NCBI RefSeq assembly: GCF_000227135.1
Contig: NC_018238.1
Coordinates: 526,483 to 580,223, forward strand
Source: Leishmania donovani
Taxonomy: Eukaryota; Euglenozoa; Kinetoplastea; Trypanosomatida; Trypanosomatidae
DNA length: 53,741 nt
Direction: 5' to 3'
Shown in pieces: positions 21,601-30,341 of this stretch (position 1 is its first letter; every line of letters starts with the position of its first letter). Below the pieces are notes generated by a model. It ran no database searches. It worked only from the letters and a program-made list of their open reading frames with translations, and was not told where the DNA came from. Position numbers and translations under genes: made by a program.

Positions 21601-21624
21601 GGAGGAAAAACGAAATATAGCTGA
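15679..21624 (+). CDS. ABCA-family full ABC transporter with Gly/Tyr-rich tail (1981 aa)
   Basis: A second complete ABCA transporter. It has a longer cytosolic N-terminus (~100 residues, acidic VDDEEYLDIEP stretch) before the first helix VVELLIPFLFLIGAIILW, a large loop, then helices to ~610. NBD1: GHNGAGKTT (698-706), LSGGQKRKLS (from 797), LVFLDEP (817-823). NBD2: GTNGAGKTT (1493-1501), LSGGNRRKLS (from 1592), VVFLDEP (1612-1618), TTHHLEE. Both ATP sites look competent. After SQTSIEQVFLRI (~1755-1766) there is a ~210-residue C-terminal extension not present in the upstream ABCA: a basic patch (TKKKRRQ), a charged helical segment and a final ~80 residues dominated by Tyr, Gly, Ser and Asn. 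Three tracts of DNA are nearly identical to the 1599 gene while flanks have diverged, which points to gene conversion. Substrate unknown; family members move lipids or amphipathic drugs. Confidence 0.96.
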   Translation: MGRRRAQQSIFLGDRRQGTGERHAHKAQTSCMQAAGSTRGPVANSVYAPSGATVQSVPRSLQEVDDEEYLDIEPNAKGGTFTDQFLATMERTIQQKQRAWVGTVVELLIPFLFLIGAIILWCVFGEEMHPEKQVLNYTAVSSLTIPGFYREVACNNVSMGIIPGIEDCTTVPYSYNCSGDESSLPVKGLCFSDTLSGARLIALYLNAILGNAVRVPPLDTIIMMQWIARKFARDITQGVGSAALAATGIMDNTRYGAIMNSGMLYFAPRASVPASLIDYLNDTTDYFRYVYGGTFDTLEEAENHVKTTPGFHWAIVEVNAFNSTDFDVVLHMNPTSLPPLTKVVDAQYPGGYHFDRSEMYTASGFNSLQEALYQCYLHDLGYTDGELIHPYSTSLGYRSYKEKKLLKTASVLVAFLLVLSFLHPVSQLTKKIVLEKELRIREAMLIMGLSSTSLHLSWLVTYALQYLSVCIGMTVLMKLTFAPSSDAFVLLMTLYLFAMSTISLSGLIAAFFSKARLASMLAPLIYFVLSVPTFASSSISANVIIGMSLLSPTGFAAALTNILTLEVATGFGPNHFKSAALTPESSMLYAFLAADFVLYYILMLYLDAVLPKQWGTRKHPLFFIIDPVMWCFNSKHKRLEGGTDGRAENGVFEDVDGDDDAVILDGLRKEYSRGGKRFVAVNNLYWGMREGEISVLLGHNGAGKTTVLNMMTGMVEPDAGDCYINGSSVRNELNQVRRQIGYCPQHNILWGELTCREHLEYYGKIKGLFGGVLEDVVRRILNEVDLLDKMEYPSRALSGGQKRKLSVAIAFVGRSPLVFLDEPTAGMDVGARRYTWELLRRMSEAHTIMLTTHYMDEADLLGHKIGIMSRGRMQCSGSSMFLKSRLGVGYNIVISVDPEVDAEAIDRLVVSLVPGAEASCFNGCEIVYKLPMRDLELFPSLLESLEENGKDAGVRGYSLSATTLEEVFLQIVMDEMKNHKASTAVEENEEVVEEENNAVWNCEMMTGTRQRLVSQFKAMMVKRLQNALRDRKMQCFQVVCPVVCVMVAMLLTLFSFTEAGSLSLTSEMFGETVQMQVSGCEKYFGATNNVTRQGSYITDLNFANGQDLSFYATDTAKQLTMPRYTSLFCGDPGLQHVVPFEFDATFLFYNTSAYHAGGLVLQQLYTYILQSFTNNVHRTFKTGAKPMPTTMRDSSVKDGVQTILMGAIIMIPFTFLPSNVVAWVVKERECKARHLQNVSGLSFYIYWLTNFLFDMVAYVMTLSLVLLIFLMFSRDEYVGKNTAGPAIVVFLIYGLCSTVSAYVVSFGFHEHSAAQSATMAVNFVAGFLLVMMVFILSLVDSTAKISRNLRWPFRLVPSYCVGESIINLAMDRQQAALNLPSNPWAMEVVGWPCVFMAIEFPIFLLATLFIDHPRRRMWGQTGSYDRCAPAEVVDDEDSDVEDEREEVYQQEKKNVNMDVVRVVDLRKVYPNGKVAVRNLAFSILPDEVFGFLGTNGAGKTTTISMLCQEFIPTSGNAYVCGYDIVTESEQALQCIGYCPQFDATLDLLTVEEHLHLYAGIRGILYEQRSKVVAGLMRLCDITEFRDTMSAQLSGGNRRKLSVALSLIGSPQVVFLDEPSAGMDPVARRGLWTAIQKVSQNCSVVLTTHHLEEVEALADTVGIMADGALRCIGDKIHLKQKYGSGFELSVRVAQRDVRAAVQRFVGENFPAAVLNEFKGKRLVFALPQDTKLSEAFWQLQQNKRRLHITDYTVSQTSIEQVFLRISEQQEERDGLGKKKVTHFVKSRATPHAYNGVATKKKRRQEPAEKTVLVSSAAMEAYRRRKLMAGIVDEVARSEKNDRIGRHGEEESDEVDNAVRNFNTAGSQCAPARRGSVSNVHGASSGRKRCAVNFVAAAGEDPSAGHATPYSNTYGPSSEGQAYGHGYDYDSSSGYGYPNQYNGNGESFRYDYGYNLHTGGAAGHQQPQNAYNSYCGGGKTKYS

Positions 21625-22084
21625 GTGCGTGGCGTGCCTGCAAGTCGTTGAGTGGAGACACCGCGTGGCTCATCAGCGCATCAGCAGTTCCATGCCTTTT
21701 CTCCCCTCTTTGAGATGTCTTGTTGCACAGGAACACTCCCTGTGGCACCATTGTACTGTACATGTGCCGGTACTGACGAAGGCTAATCAAGAAAAGGAAA
21801 GGTGTAACGGACTGGGACGACGCGGGGATGTTTTTTTTTTTTGCAGGTTGTGGGGGTGGTGGCGGCCACCATCCCTTCCTCTCTACTCTCACGCACGATT
21901 TCACAGAAGCGATGCGCTTTCTTGCCCCCCCCCCCCTGCTTCAACCAGCCGTGCAACTAAACCGCCGTCTGGATCCCTTATGTGCATCGATTTGTGGTTT
22001 TTCATGTGTTTACGTGTATTTATCTTTATGTGTGCGCGCATGTAATTTATTTACGCGTGCATGAACGTGTGCTTATGTGTATGG

Positions 22085-22104
22085 ATATATATATATATAT
22101 ATAT
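22085..22104. repeat. (AT)10 microsatellite
   Basis: Ten AT dinucleotides in a GC-rich genome, in the 3' spacer of the second complete ABCA gene. Confidence 0.9.
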
Positions 22105-23923
22105 GAGGGCCTCTCCGTTCTATTCGCATATTCTTTTTTGTGGGCGTGCATCTAGTTTTGCGTCACCACTGCGGTGGCTCTGTTTCTTGCGAGGGCGTCT
22201 TTGCTATGTGTGCCTATGGCTGTGTGTATCGGCATACCCACTGTATGCGGGTGCGTAGCTGGCCGCCGGTCTCCGTGCTTTTTTTCCCTTTCTCTTTGCT
22301 CTCCCTTTCCATGTGCTTGTAAGTGTAGTTGGGGATGAGAATGATGACATCAGGTGACGTGAAGTTTTACCTCCTCGTTTGTCCACTTCACTGTGCCGTC
22401 GTTCTCTCTTGTTCTCTACTTTTTCTTTTCGTCGTCGACCTCCGTGCGCTATCCCCTTCCCTGCTCCATTCGTTAAACTCTTCTACCAGCGCTCTGCGCA
22501 CGCTCACGGAAAGAGCGAGCCAGGGGCTTTTGGTGATGCTAGGGAGACACTGATAGAGTTGACTCGAGTGGCACTTGCCATTTTCTTTTTCTTCTTCGCG
22601 GACCCGTTAGTTGTCTGTAAAGCAGAGCAGCTGGCACACTTCCCTCTTCGGTGCTGTTTCTCCCTTTAGAGCTCGATGGCTCTTCTTTGTGCCTCATGCG
22701 TCACTCGGTGACGCCAAGGGACTCCTTTCCTTCCACATGCTGTTAATGCGAGCGTGTGGCACTGTGGGTTTCACCCTCCTCTTCTGTGCTTGACATTGCC
22801 TTTGAAAATGATGTGCTTTTTTTTTCGTTCTCTGGAATCAGCGTAGTTGAGTTACTGCTCTCCTTGATGTCAGTCTTTCCAGGGTGCCCCCTGCCATCAC
22901 CAACCCAGTACATATCATCCACCACCGTCGACCTCTCTTCGTAGCACGGCGCTTTCTCTGCGCTGTGGCTGCATCGCCTGGTTGCTATTGTCTTGTCTCC
23001 CGGTAGAGGTTTCCTTTTTGCCCTCTCTCGTTTATTATTACTATTCTCTCTTCGCGCACGTCGTGGATGCTGTATGTTTGTGTTTCTCCTCTTCTACCCT
23101 CCATCAGGCTCACCACGACATGGCAGGCGTACAGTAAGCGGCGAAGTTGATGCGTACACATGCCATCGTAGGCGTAAAAGAAACAAAGAAATGCAAACTG
23201 CCACCACTAGAAACAGCAGTGATGTCCTCGGCAGTGCGCTCTTCCGTGATAGAGGCGTGCAGGCAGCCTCAGTTTTGGTGTGCGCGTGCCTCGATTTGGC
23301 TTTTCTTGGTTGACTCGCATGTGCTCTTCTTACTTTTTTATTCGCTGCATTAGCGACGTGACGTGTGTGTTGTCTCTCCGCTTCGCTGCGGGAAGCACCT
23401 CACTCGCGCCCCCACCAGTCTGTATTTCAACTCATCTCTCTTTCTTTTGTCACTTGTGTCTTGGTAGGAGATGGTTTAAGTCAACGCCGCCGAACGATAT
23501 GCAGGCAGCGAAGTCGATTCGTCTTCGCACTTCGGTGTATGGGCGTGTGTGCGTGCGCATGCTCAGGTGGCTTCTTGAGAACGTGTCTCACTGATGACGA
23601 TCCTAAACAAAAACCAAACCGAAATGAGCAGTGTCATCGACCCCCTACCCGCGTGGGCGCAGATGTACGCGTTTTTTTTTTGGGAGGGGGGTTTATGATG
23701 AGTGTGGAGGGCAAAAACGTCGTTGCCCTGTTGTCTGTGGAATTCTGAGGCGACAACGGTATTACATTGCCTGTGCGGCCTACCAGCGATGACGGCTGCC
23801 TTTTATCCTCCTCTTGCGCGCACTTGCCACAATGAGTCTTTTTGTGTCTCGATGAGGTGTGCCTGAGCGAAGACGATGGCGACCCCCTCTCGCTGTCCAG
23901 CTGCCGCACCCCCCAGACAAGCG

Positions 23924-23991
23924 CTTTTGCCCCTCTCGCCTCTTGATCTCGCAACGCCTTTCCTCTCGATCGTCTCCACAGAGTCCCCCTT
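23924..23991 (+). promoter_or_regulatory. Predicted trans-splice acceptor for the 24122 gene
   Basis: Pyrimidine-rich DNA (TTTGCCCCTCTCGCCTCTTG, then TTTCCTCTC) is followed by CACAG with AG at 23990-23991, leaving ~130 nt before the ATG. Confidence 0.45.
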
Positions 23992-24121
23992 GGCTGCCCT
24001 CCCCTCTACACGCGGGCCAGCAGTGCCGTTCAACTGAAATCCCTTCTACACGCGCAGACGAGAAAGGTAAAAAAAGGGGCGTACTTCACCTCCGCACGTC
24101 TTGGGTACATTACACGGTATC

Positions 24122-24682
24122 ATGAACAGCGTGTCGTGCGCGCCGTTGACAGAAGCCGAGGTGCGCGAGCTGAGCACGGCTGAGATCCGATTGAACCTGG
24201 AGCGGTGCAGCCGGCTCCTATCTCAAGCCTCGCTCCTTCGGCGACTTCGTGACGGCGGCGAAGGCATCCGTCGCCGCAGCCAGCTTTTCGCCAAAGAGCT
24301 GGAGCGACGGCACAGGGTCGAGGCAGCAAACGGCGATGCCTCTACCCGCCTTACACCTTCCACGTTGACCGAGGCACTCAAGCGGGACAACGAGGCGGCA
24401 ATCTTGTCCGAGTCTACGCACAATGCCACCGACGCGGCGCGGGAGATCGCGCAAAAATACAAGGATCACCGCATAGATGTGGAGGCTACAGTCCGTCGGA
24501 TGTACGAAGGCATCCTCAGCGAGAGCGAGATCCAGCGCATCCTGCAGAGCGTGCCTCCCCGCTTCTTTCTCACCTACGCCGAAACGTGTGAGATGGAGCG
24601 GCAGCTAGCAAGGGATGCGCGAAAAGCGGAGCTGCAGAAACTGGCGGCCCAGGCGGCGCGCCTCAGTGCCACACCGCAGTGA
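24122..24682 (+). CDS. Small helical protein, possible Gdown1/GRINL1A-like motif (186 aa)
   Basis: A soluble, charged, mostly helical protein with no signal peptide or membrane segment. The ATG at 24122 is the first in the frame; upstream codons back to a TTG at 24101 are not a normal start. Residues ~12-65 (LTEAEVRELSTAEIRLNLER, then RLLSQASLLRRLRDGGEGIR and QLFAKELERR) resemble the short helical motif at the N-terminus of POLR2M/Gdown1 (GRINL1A), where a leucine-rich helix and a 'lock' loop with a Gly-Lys-rich turn precede another helix. This resemblance is by eye and weak. The rest has Ala/Glu/Arg-rich helices, with a short conserved-looking segment VPPRFFLTYAE near residue 143. Otherwise hypothetical. 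Coding bias and a plausible acceptor support that it is real. Confidence 0.75.
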   Translation: MNSVSCAPLTEAEVRELSTAEIRLNLERCSRLLSQASLLRRLRDGGEGIRRRSQLFAKELERRHRVEAANGDASTRLTPSTLTEALKRDNEAAILSESTHNATDAAREIAQKYKDHRIDVEATVRRMYEGILSESEIQRILQSVPPRFFLTYAETCEMERQLARDARKAELQKLAAQAARLSATPQ

Positions 24683-25608
24683 GTGACACTAATGTGATAT
24701 ACGTTTGCTGATTATCCGAAAGGCTCTTGTAGAATTCGAGAGGGTGGCCTTTCTGTGCGATTTCGGTCCAAGGAAAGAAATGCTGAGGTGAATCACTGCT
24801 GCCACTGTCTCCTCCCTTGCCCTTACTGCATTCGTTGCGGTGTAAGCGCACTGCAGGTGTGCAGGTCGTGAGTCCACGAACACCTGTGACGAAAGATGCT
24901 TTTATTCATCGGATGGAAGCAAGAAAAACGGAAAAAAGATAACCGGAAAAGGGTCATCCGCGCTCTGCGCACCCTACCGAGTTCCGCGCTTGATGCTCGT
25001 CTTCATGTGCTACTAAGTGGCACTGGCGCACCGACATGCGTGAGTGTGCGTACAGCTTTGTGAGGACGTTTGGCGACATGTGTCTCGTCCCTTTCGTTTC
25101 GCCCCGGAGCCTCCTCTGCGTATGCTGCCGTGGCGCGACAGTCGCAGCGGCACAGCAGCAGACCCACATATCTGCCGGAATCGCTGGCTGCGGAGGAAAG
25201 TACCGGTGCAGGCGCGCCGCCCACAGAGGTACAGGAGGCGCTACACTTCAACGCACATGGCCTCTTTCATTTGTTCCCCTCGTTTGCCTTGCTGACATAC
25301 CAACTGAGGAATGCCTTCATGTTTCTTTTTTTTTTCTGGCGCTTCATGCCCCCCCCCCCCAACACCTTTGCCGGCGCCTTTGCGGTTTGTCCCCGCTTCG
25401 ATGCGTGTCTTCTTGGCTGCTCACCGCCCTCCACCCGTTCGTACTTCCTTGCCGAAAGCAGAAGAAGAGCACGCAAGGGAGAGGAAGAGTGGCGAAGGAC
25501 TTTGAAAAGCGGGAGCCAGGACGCTCTGGGCCGTCGTCATAACTTTCCTGTTGCTCGAGTAGACTACCCGCAGAACAATTTTGAGTTTCACTCGTTCTGT
25601 TTCTCTTC
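24683..25608 (+). other. Intergenic spacer, 0.9 kb
   Basis: No gene seen. Poly-T at ~25326-25336 and a poly-C run at ~25350-25361 are the likely processing signals for the next gene. Overlapping frames 25036-25542 and 25070-25975 look like spacer. Confidence 0.6.
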
Positions 25609-26817
25609 ATGTGGAGCGTTATTCGACGGCGTCAGGGCCTCGAGCCCAACGAAGCCCCCTTGCGCCATGATGCTCCATGCAGCGCGCATCAACGCTGTAT
25701 CCTGCTGCATGCGGTGCGCCCTGTTATCCCGTACACAAGCCCCACTGCCTTTAGCAAAGCCTACGGGGATTTTCTGTACGCCAAGATCCGCCGCTGGCTG
25801 CTTGACGAGCGCGCCGATGTGCGCCTCCACGCGGCAGATCACCTCGTGGAGCTCTACAAAGAGAAGCGTGAGCACTGTGTGCAGAGCCTTGCATACGACA
25901 TGCTACCCATCCTTCTCTCGACCTTGGAGAAGGATGAGAGCGCCGCCTTGCGGGAGCGGGCTGGAATGGCGCTAGAGCTGCTCGTGCGCGAGGCCCAGAC
26001 GCAGCGACTGCTACTCGGAGGGGGTTCCAGCGAGGATGCGCCCTTTTCCACATTGGCTGGAAGGCAGACGGCGCCGACGCCGCACCTTGCAGCAATTCTC
26101 GCTTCTCTGCGAGACGAGAGTGATGAAGTGGTGGTTGCAGCCCTGCGGGTTGTCTTGGCGTGCCATATGGCGCACAACGCGTTTTCTGTGACTGCTGCAT
26201 TGGTCCAGGGGGGTCTGATTCCCGTGTTGATCGGCCTCATTCAGTCGACAAACACATTGACGCAGATGGTTGCCTGCTCTGCAACGCGACAGCTCTTTCA
26301 GGTCAAGGAGGCGCACGTGGAGCTCCTCAAGCTCGGCATCGTTGCAACACTCACTACGACAATCATCAAGGCAGAGGCTGTCGCCCTTGTCGCAGAGGCT
26401 GCTGAGGTTGCCTCTTTGATTGCCGAGTATGCGCAGGGAAGACGCGACGCTGTGGCCTGTGGTACACTTGCCAGTCTTCTCCCGCATCTGCACAACGCTA
26501 ACTTGACTCTGCGAGTCGCCGTATACAGCGCGGCTGCCCAAATCACCGTGCTGGAGGCGGCCAAGATACAGGCGACGGAGGTGGGCTACCCGGAGCAACT
26601 TGTTGGCGAGCTTGCCAGAGAGGATGAGCGCGACGTCCTCATGCACATGCTGCGACTCATCTACAACTTGGCGGAGTGGCCGACCGCGCGCGTGACGCTG
26701 CGGGAGTGTCTGCCACGGATTGCGGAGCTGCTGCAAATCGCCGACGGCGACGAGGGCGCCATGTTTGCCCTGTCACAGGCCGATAGAATCCTCACGAAGA
26801 AAGTGTTTCCAGCGTGA
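25609..26817 (+). CDS. Armadillo-repeat protein, radial spoke RSPH14-like (402 aa)
   Basis: A helical-repeat protein. From about residue 48 (TAFSKAYGDFLYAKIRRWLL) the chain is built of ~42-residue ARM/HEAT units: DERADVRLHAADHLVELYKE, LLSTLEKDESAALRERAGMA, ILASLRDESDEVVVAALRVV, GLIPVLIGLIQSTNTLTQMV, LGIVATLTTTIIKAEAVALV, LASLLPHLHNANLTLRVAVY. The opening pattern, where a segment ending in a Lys/Arg pair precedes repeats of the type 'LxDExxxVRxxAxxxLxxL', matches RSPH14 (RTDR1), an ARM protein of the flagellar radial spoke. A flagellar role is therefore likely but not certain, since ARM repeats are widespread. The first ~45 residues are low in similarity and may not be translated; the first ATG at 25609 is used. 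The SPAG17-like gene nearby is another axonemal gene. Confidence 0.85.
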   Translation: MWSVIRRRQGLEPNEAPLRHDAPCSAHQRCILLHAVRPVIPYTSPTAFSKAYGDFLYAKIRRWLLDERADVRLHAADHLVELYKEKREHCVQSLAYDMLPILLSTLEKDESAALRERAGMALELLVREAQTQRLLLGGGSSEDAPFSTLAGRQTAPTPHLAAILASLRDESDEVVVAALRVVLACHMAHNAFSVTAALVQGGLIPVLIGLIQSTNTLTQMVACSATRQLFQVKEAHVELLKLGIVATLTTTIIKAEAVALVAEAAEVASLIAEYAQGRRDAVACGTLASLLPHLHNANLTLRVAVYSAAAQITVLEAAKIQATEVGYPEQLVGELAREDERDVLMHMLRLIYNLAEWPTARVTLRECLPRIAELLQIADGDEGAMFALSQADRILTKKVFPA

Positions 26818-27651
26818 GAGGGGAGAAGAGGACAGAAGCCCTCGCTCGGCAGAAGACTTGCACATGCCTTATTACTGTCACAGGCGCCGTCGACAAGACA
26901 GCTCTGCCACGCTATAGGAGTGTCTTTGGACGCTTACGCCTCTCTTGTTGTTTTGCCTTCTTCTTGCGTGTGCCTCAGACACTGAGGAGCGCGATGATGT
27001 ACATTAAAGCCGGCTTGCGCTCACCCCTCTTTCTTACGCCGGAAGGGAGGAAGGGGAGGGGCACGCGGTGGGGAATCGGGCACCCAGCTAATCGCCACCG
27101 AACATGCAGAAAAGAGCGCATCGCCTGTTGTGAGGGTCTTAGCGGACGCCACGAAACTTACAACGGAGAGAGATGGGGAGCGCGGTTGCATAACAGTGCA
27201 TCCTGAATCCTTTCCTCAACGTCAGCATGGCACATGTAGGCGCTTTCTTTCGTGGCAAGCGACACGGAAGGTGAACGGCACGAGTGAGTGTAGCGTCAGC
27301 AGAGCACTCGCTTGCATGTGGCTGTTTTTCTTATGGTCTTTGGCTTATCTTTCTCTCTCGCTCGCGCGCGTTGTTCTGCCAGCGGCCATGACTCTCCAGC
27401 AAATTCTCCCTCCGCCTTCCGCTCTCTCCCCCTTGTCTCACGCTGCCCATGGACACCGGCATCCGTTGAGGTCATCGATCTTCGCGGTTTGGATGCGCGT
27501 GACTTCGAAAACTCATGTCGTGCTTTCGGCTTTCCGTGAAAATTCCTGGCGCAGATCCGTCTTGCTGAGGGCAAAAGAGTAGGATACAGTTGCCCCTCTC
27601 CCCCTGTCCTACGCGGAGCAGAAACAGGCAAGGAACGTGCATAGGCCAAGA
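26818..27651 (+). other. Intergenic spacer, 0.8 kb
   Basis: No gene seen. CT-rich stretches near 27347-27430 and a compact acceptor just before the next ATG. Confidence 0.6.
27592..27618 (+). promoter_or_regulatory. Predicted trans-splice acceptor for the 27652 gene
   Basis: GCCCCTCTCCCCCTGTCCT is followed by AG at 27617-27618, only 33 nt before the ATG. This supports ATG 27652 over the in-frame GTG at 27637. Confidence 0.6.
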
Positions 27652-28986
27652 ATGGCACCCAAAGCCCGTAGTGTTGCTCCAAAGGCGCAAGCTGGTGCTT
27701 CGCCGCCGGAGGCCCGCGAGCCGCTCATCATTGCGGCTGCTTTCCTTGACAGCGTGGTAGCTGTGTCGGGTGTGCCTGTGATGATGGCGCAGGCCGCGTA
27801 TGTCTCGTTCCCCTCTGGCGCCCACCTTGTCGCGTACCAGCTGTGCTTTCTGGTTCCGCAGCTCATAACAACACTTGTGGCGGAGCAGCTCACGATGCAC
27901 GTGAGTGCCTCGGCGCTCTTACTTTTCACATTGATGTGCTCCACAGGCAGCGCGGCTATCGTAGCGCTGAGTCTGTCGCAGCGCGCACTGTCGCTCTTCT
28001 TCGCCTCTCATATTCTGAACGGTGTCTTTCGACACACCAAGACACTGTTTGGTGTCACCGCGAAAACGCTGCACATGCCGACCACCGACGTCAGTGCAGC
28101 TGCCCGGTACGGTATGATGGCAGGCATGCTGCTCAGCGGAATCGCAGGCGACATCATGCGCGATGCGGTACAGGTGGCGCAACTGTTCATCGGGGTAGAG
28201 GCGGCCGCTGCGACGCTAGTACTCGCACACCTCCTGCTGCGCAGTCGCACCGTGGTGGTGACCGCCCGAGTCAGTCAGGAGTACGCCCAGTGGCTCCCCA
28301 GTCTGGCGCGGGCACCGGCAGTTGTGTATCGCTCCGTGTCAGCTCTCATTGCCGTCATGCTGGCTGCCTCGGTGAATCAGGTGGTGTACCCTATTGCGGC
28401 GCCCGCATATGGTCTCCCGTACTCCTTCGCGGGTGCCCACTTGTGTTTCGGTATGGTACTGCAAATGGTTTTGATGCCATCCGTCGTGGATGTTGCCAAG
28501 CGCATGGCGCGGCAGTGGAAGTCGAACGTGCTGCTGACCGGCAGCGCGGAGGATAAGCTGTCGGTTATCGCCGGGCTCTTACTCCTTGCGGGCTGCACTG
28601 TCGTTCCGTGCGCTTCTGATTTCGGACCTTTTGTCTTTTGTCCCGCATCGCTGCTGTTGGTGGACCTACCTGCCGGCGTCCTGAGCACGCTCGCCGCGAG
28701 TGCGGTGCAGGAGACGTTTGGACACGGCTCCGGCGACGCGCCGAAGGTCGCAAGGCTGCTCGCCCACATCACGCAACTAGTGAAGATGTTTGCGGCGCCG
28801 CTGCGCATCTGTACGACAGAGAGCCTCAGGGGGTACAAATACCCTGTGCGCTACATCAGTATCCCGCTGATGACGTACGCACTGATGTACGCCCGCACAC
28901 ACAACGTCACGTACGCGGTGACCGGACTGGCGACAACGTTGCTCCTTCTCACGTCCACTGTCTCTTCCTTTGAGGGCGAGCTGTAG
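27652..28986 (+). CDS. Multi-pass membrane protein, MFS-like (444 aa)
   Basis: A polytopic protein with 10-12 hydrophobic segments over nearly its whole length, beginning with PLIIAAAFLDSVVAVSGVPV after a ~25-residue Ala/Pro-rich cytosolic N-terminus. The pattern in the fourth to fifth segments (ILNGVFRHTKTLFGV, then RYGMMAGMLLSGIAGD) resembles the 'GxFRHxxxxxRA...GxxxxxxxGxxxG' stretch of MFSD9/MFSD10-like members of the major facilitator superfamily. A central loop carries KRMARQWKSNVLLTGSAEDK. No substrate can be named. It could also be a divergent trypanosomatid-specific transporter. The C-terminus (SSFEGEL) is short and cytosolic. Start chosen at the ATG directly following the acceptor at 27618. 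Confidence 0.85.
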   Translation: MAPKARSVAPKAQAGASPPEAREPLIIAAAFLDSVVAVSGVPVMMAQAAYVSFPSGAHLVAYQLCFLVPQLITTLVAEQLTMHVSASALLLFTLMCSTGSAAIVALSLSQRALSLFFASHILNGVFRHTKTLFGVTAKTLHMPTTDVSAAARYGMMAGMLLSGIAGDIMRDAVQVAQLFIGVEAAAATLVLAHLLLRSRTVVVTARVSQEYAQWLPSLARAPAVVYRSVSALIAVMLAASVNQVVYPIAAPAYGLPYSFAGAHLCFGMVLQMVLMPSVVDVAKRMARQWKSNVLLTGSAEDKLSVIAGLLLLAGCTVVPCASDFGPFVFCPASLLLVDLPAGVLSTLAASAVQETFGHGSGDAPKVARLLAHITQLVKMFAAPLRICTTESLRGYKYPVRYISIPLMTYALMYARTHNVTYAVTGLATTLLLLTSTVSSFEGEL

Positions 28987-30341
28987 ACTCGATTGACTCG
29001 CTGAGAAGTGACAACCAAAAGTAGTCGTTGATTGGCAGACAGCGGCTGCGTGGGTGAGCGCCGAGGCGGCTCAGCGTCCGTGAGGATCGGTCGATATCAA
29101 AAGCTGATTTGGTGCGTGCTCGTGTGCGCGGTGTCTTGCCGGGAGCGCCGACAGCCCGATAGAGCCAGTAGGGGACGAGCTTCAGTGAGTAACGCTTCCG
29201 TTCTTTCCCTTGTTGTTGTTTCTTTGTGAGGGGGGGAGGGAGAGGGCTGTGCCGCTGGACCTGCTCCGGTTTGCGTCGCTTCCACCGAATGCGCTCGTGT
29301 AAGAAGTGGAGGGAGGCGATATGGAGGAAGCGCGTACACACACGCAATGGCGTCGCCTTCCCTTTTCCTTTTCTTCCGCTCTCCTCTGTCCCCCGAATTG
29401 CCGCCACCCTAGTTCATTATTAATGTATCGATCTGTGTAGAGACACAGCGTTCAATCGTCTTCACAGGCAGGACTGGGCTTGTGCATCCCCCGTCTCGTG
29501 CGTTCTACAACCGGGTATTCTTTTCTCTCGCCTACTTGGCTTCCTCGTGATCCCTCTGTATTCCGGTCGATTCTCTAAGTCCTGCTTGCCACAGTGGCGG
29601 GCGATGCCCGCCACGTTTTGCGTGGCGCCCGGAGCTCCCCCGCCTTTTGTGTGCTTCCGGCTGCGCTTGATACTTCGCTGAGCCCGTGGGAGAAGACGCC
29701 CGGCCAAGGGCGTCGAGCAGAGCTGCCACGAACGCGGGCCGCACCGTCTCCTCTCCGGAGGGCACCACGAATCGCTCTGGGAAATGAGAACACGCCTCTG
29801 GTGTCGCAGCGATGGAGCCGAATCAACGTGCGCCTGCGTGTCTCGGTGCGACGCTATGGACGCCTCTCTTCGTCCTCTCCTTCTTTCATCGCTCACTACG
29901 GCGTACCTCTCTTTTGGTACAGTTTCTCTTCCCATTGTCATTCGCGCCTAGTGCTCACACCACAGGGTGGCATCCTTCGCTGCCAAAAAGTCTTGGGGAA
30001 AGGCCCCGAGACACCGGTCACTCTGCCTCGGCGCCGCCCTCTCCTGTGGAAAAGCGGAGACGAAAACAGCGGCACGCGCACGGCTGCACCTCTGAGTTTC
30101 CCCTCCCCGCCCTGTCCCTCTGTTCCGCGCGCCTCCCAGCCTTGGTCGTGAACGGGGGTGCCGAATTTGGCACCTTGGTCTTGTGACGCTGGACATTACA
30201 AACACGTGCACCACGACTGAGCATCTTTCTCACACCCGCCTCAGAGTCGAATCACAAAGCAGAACGCGATAAGAGGCGGTTCTCGCACCAGCGTTCGCGG
30301 CACGCAAGCTGGGCCTCTCAGAGACGGCGACGGTGACGGCG
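28987..30341 (+). other. Intergenic spacer, 1.35 kb
   Basis: No gene seen. Frames on both strands here (e.g. 29594-30151, 29462-29941) have spacer-like composition. A candidate acceptor for the next gene is CACCCGCCTCAG with AG at 30243-30244. Confidence 0.6.

Larger units (their letters stand above)
21625..24121 (+). other. Intergenic spacer, 2.5 kb
   Basis: No gene seen. Contains poly-T, a poly-C run near 21925-21936, an (AT)10 tract and many CT-rich stretches. Short frames on both strands look like spacer. Confidence 0.65.
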
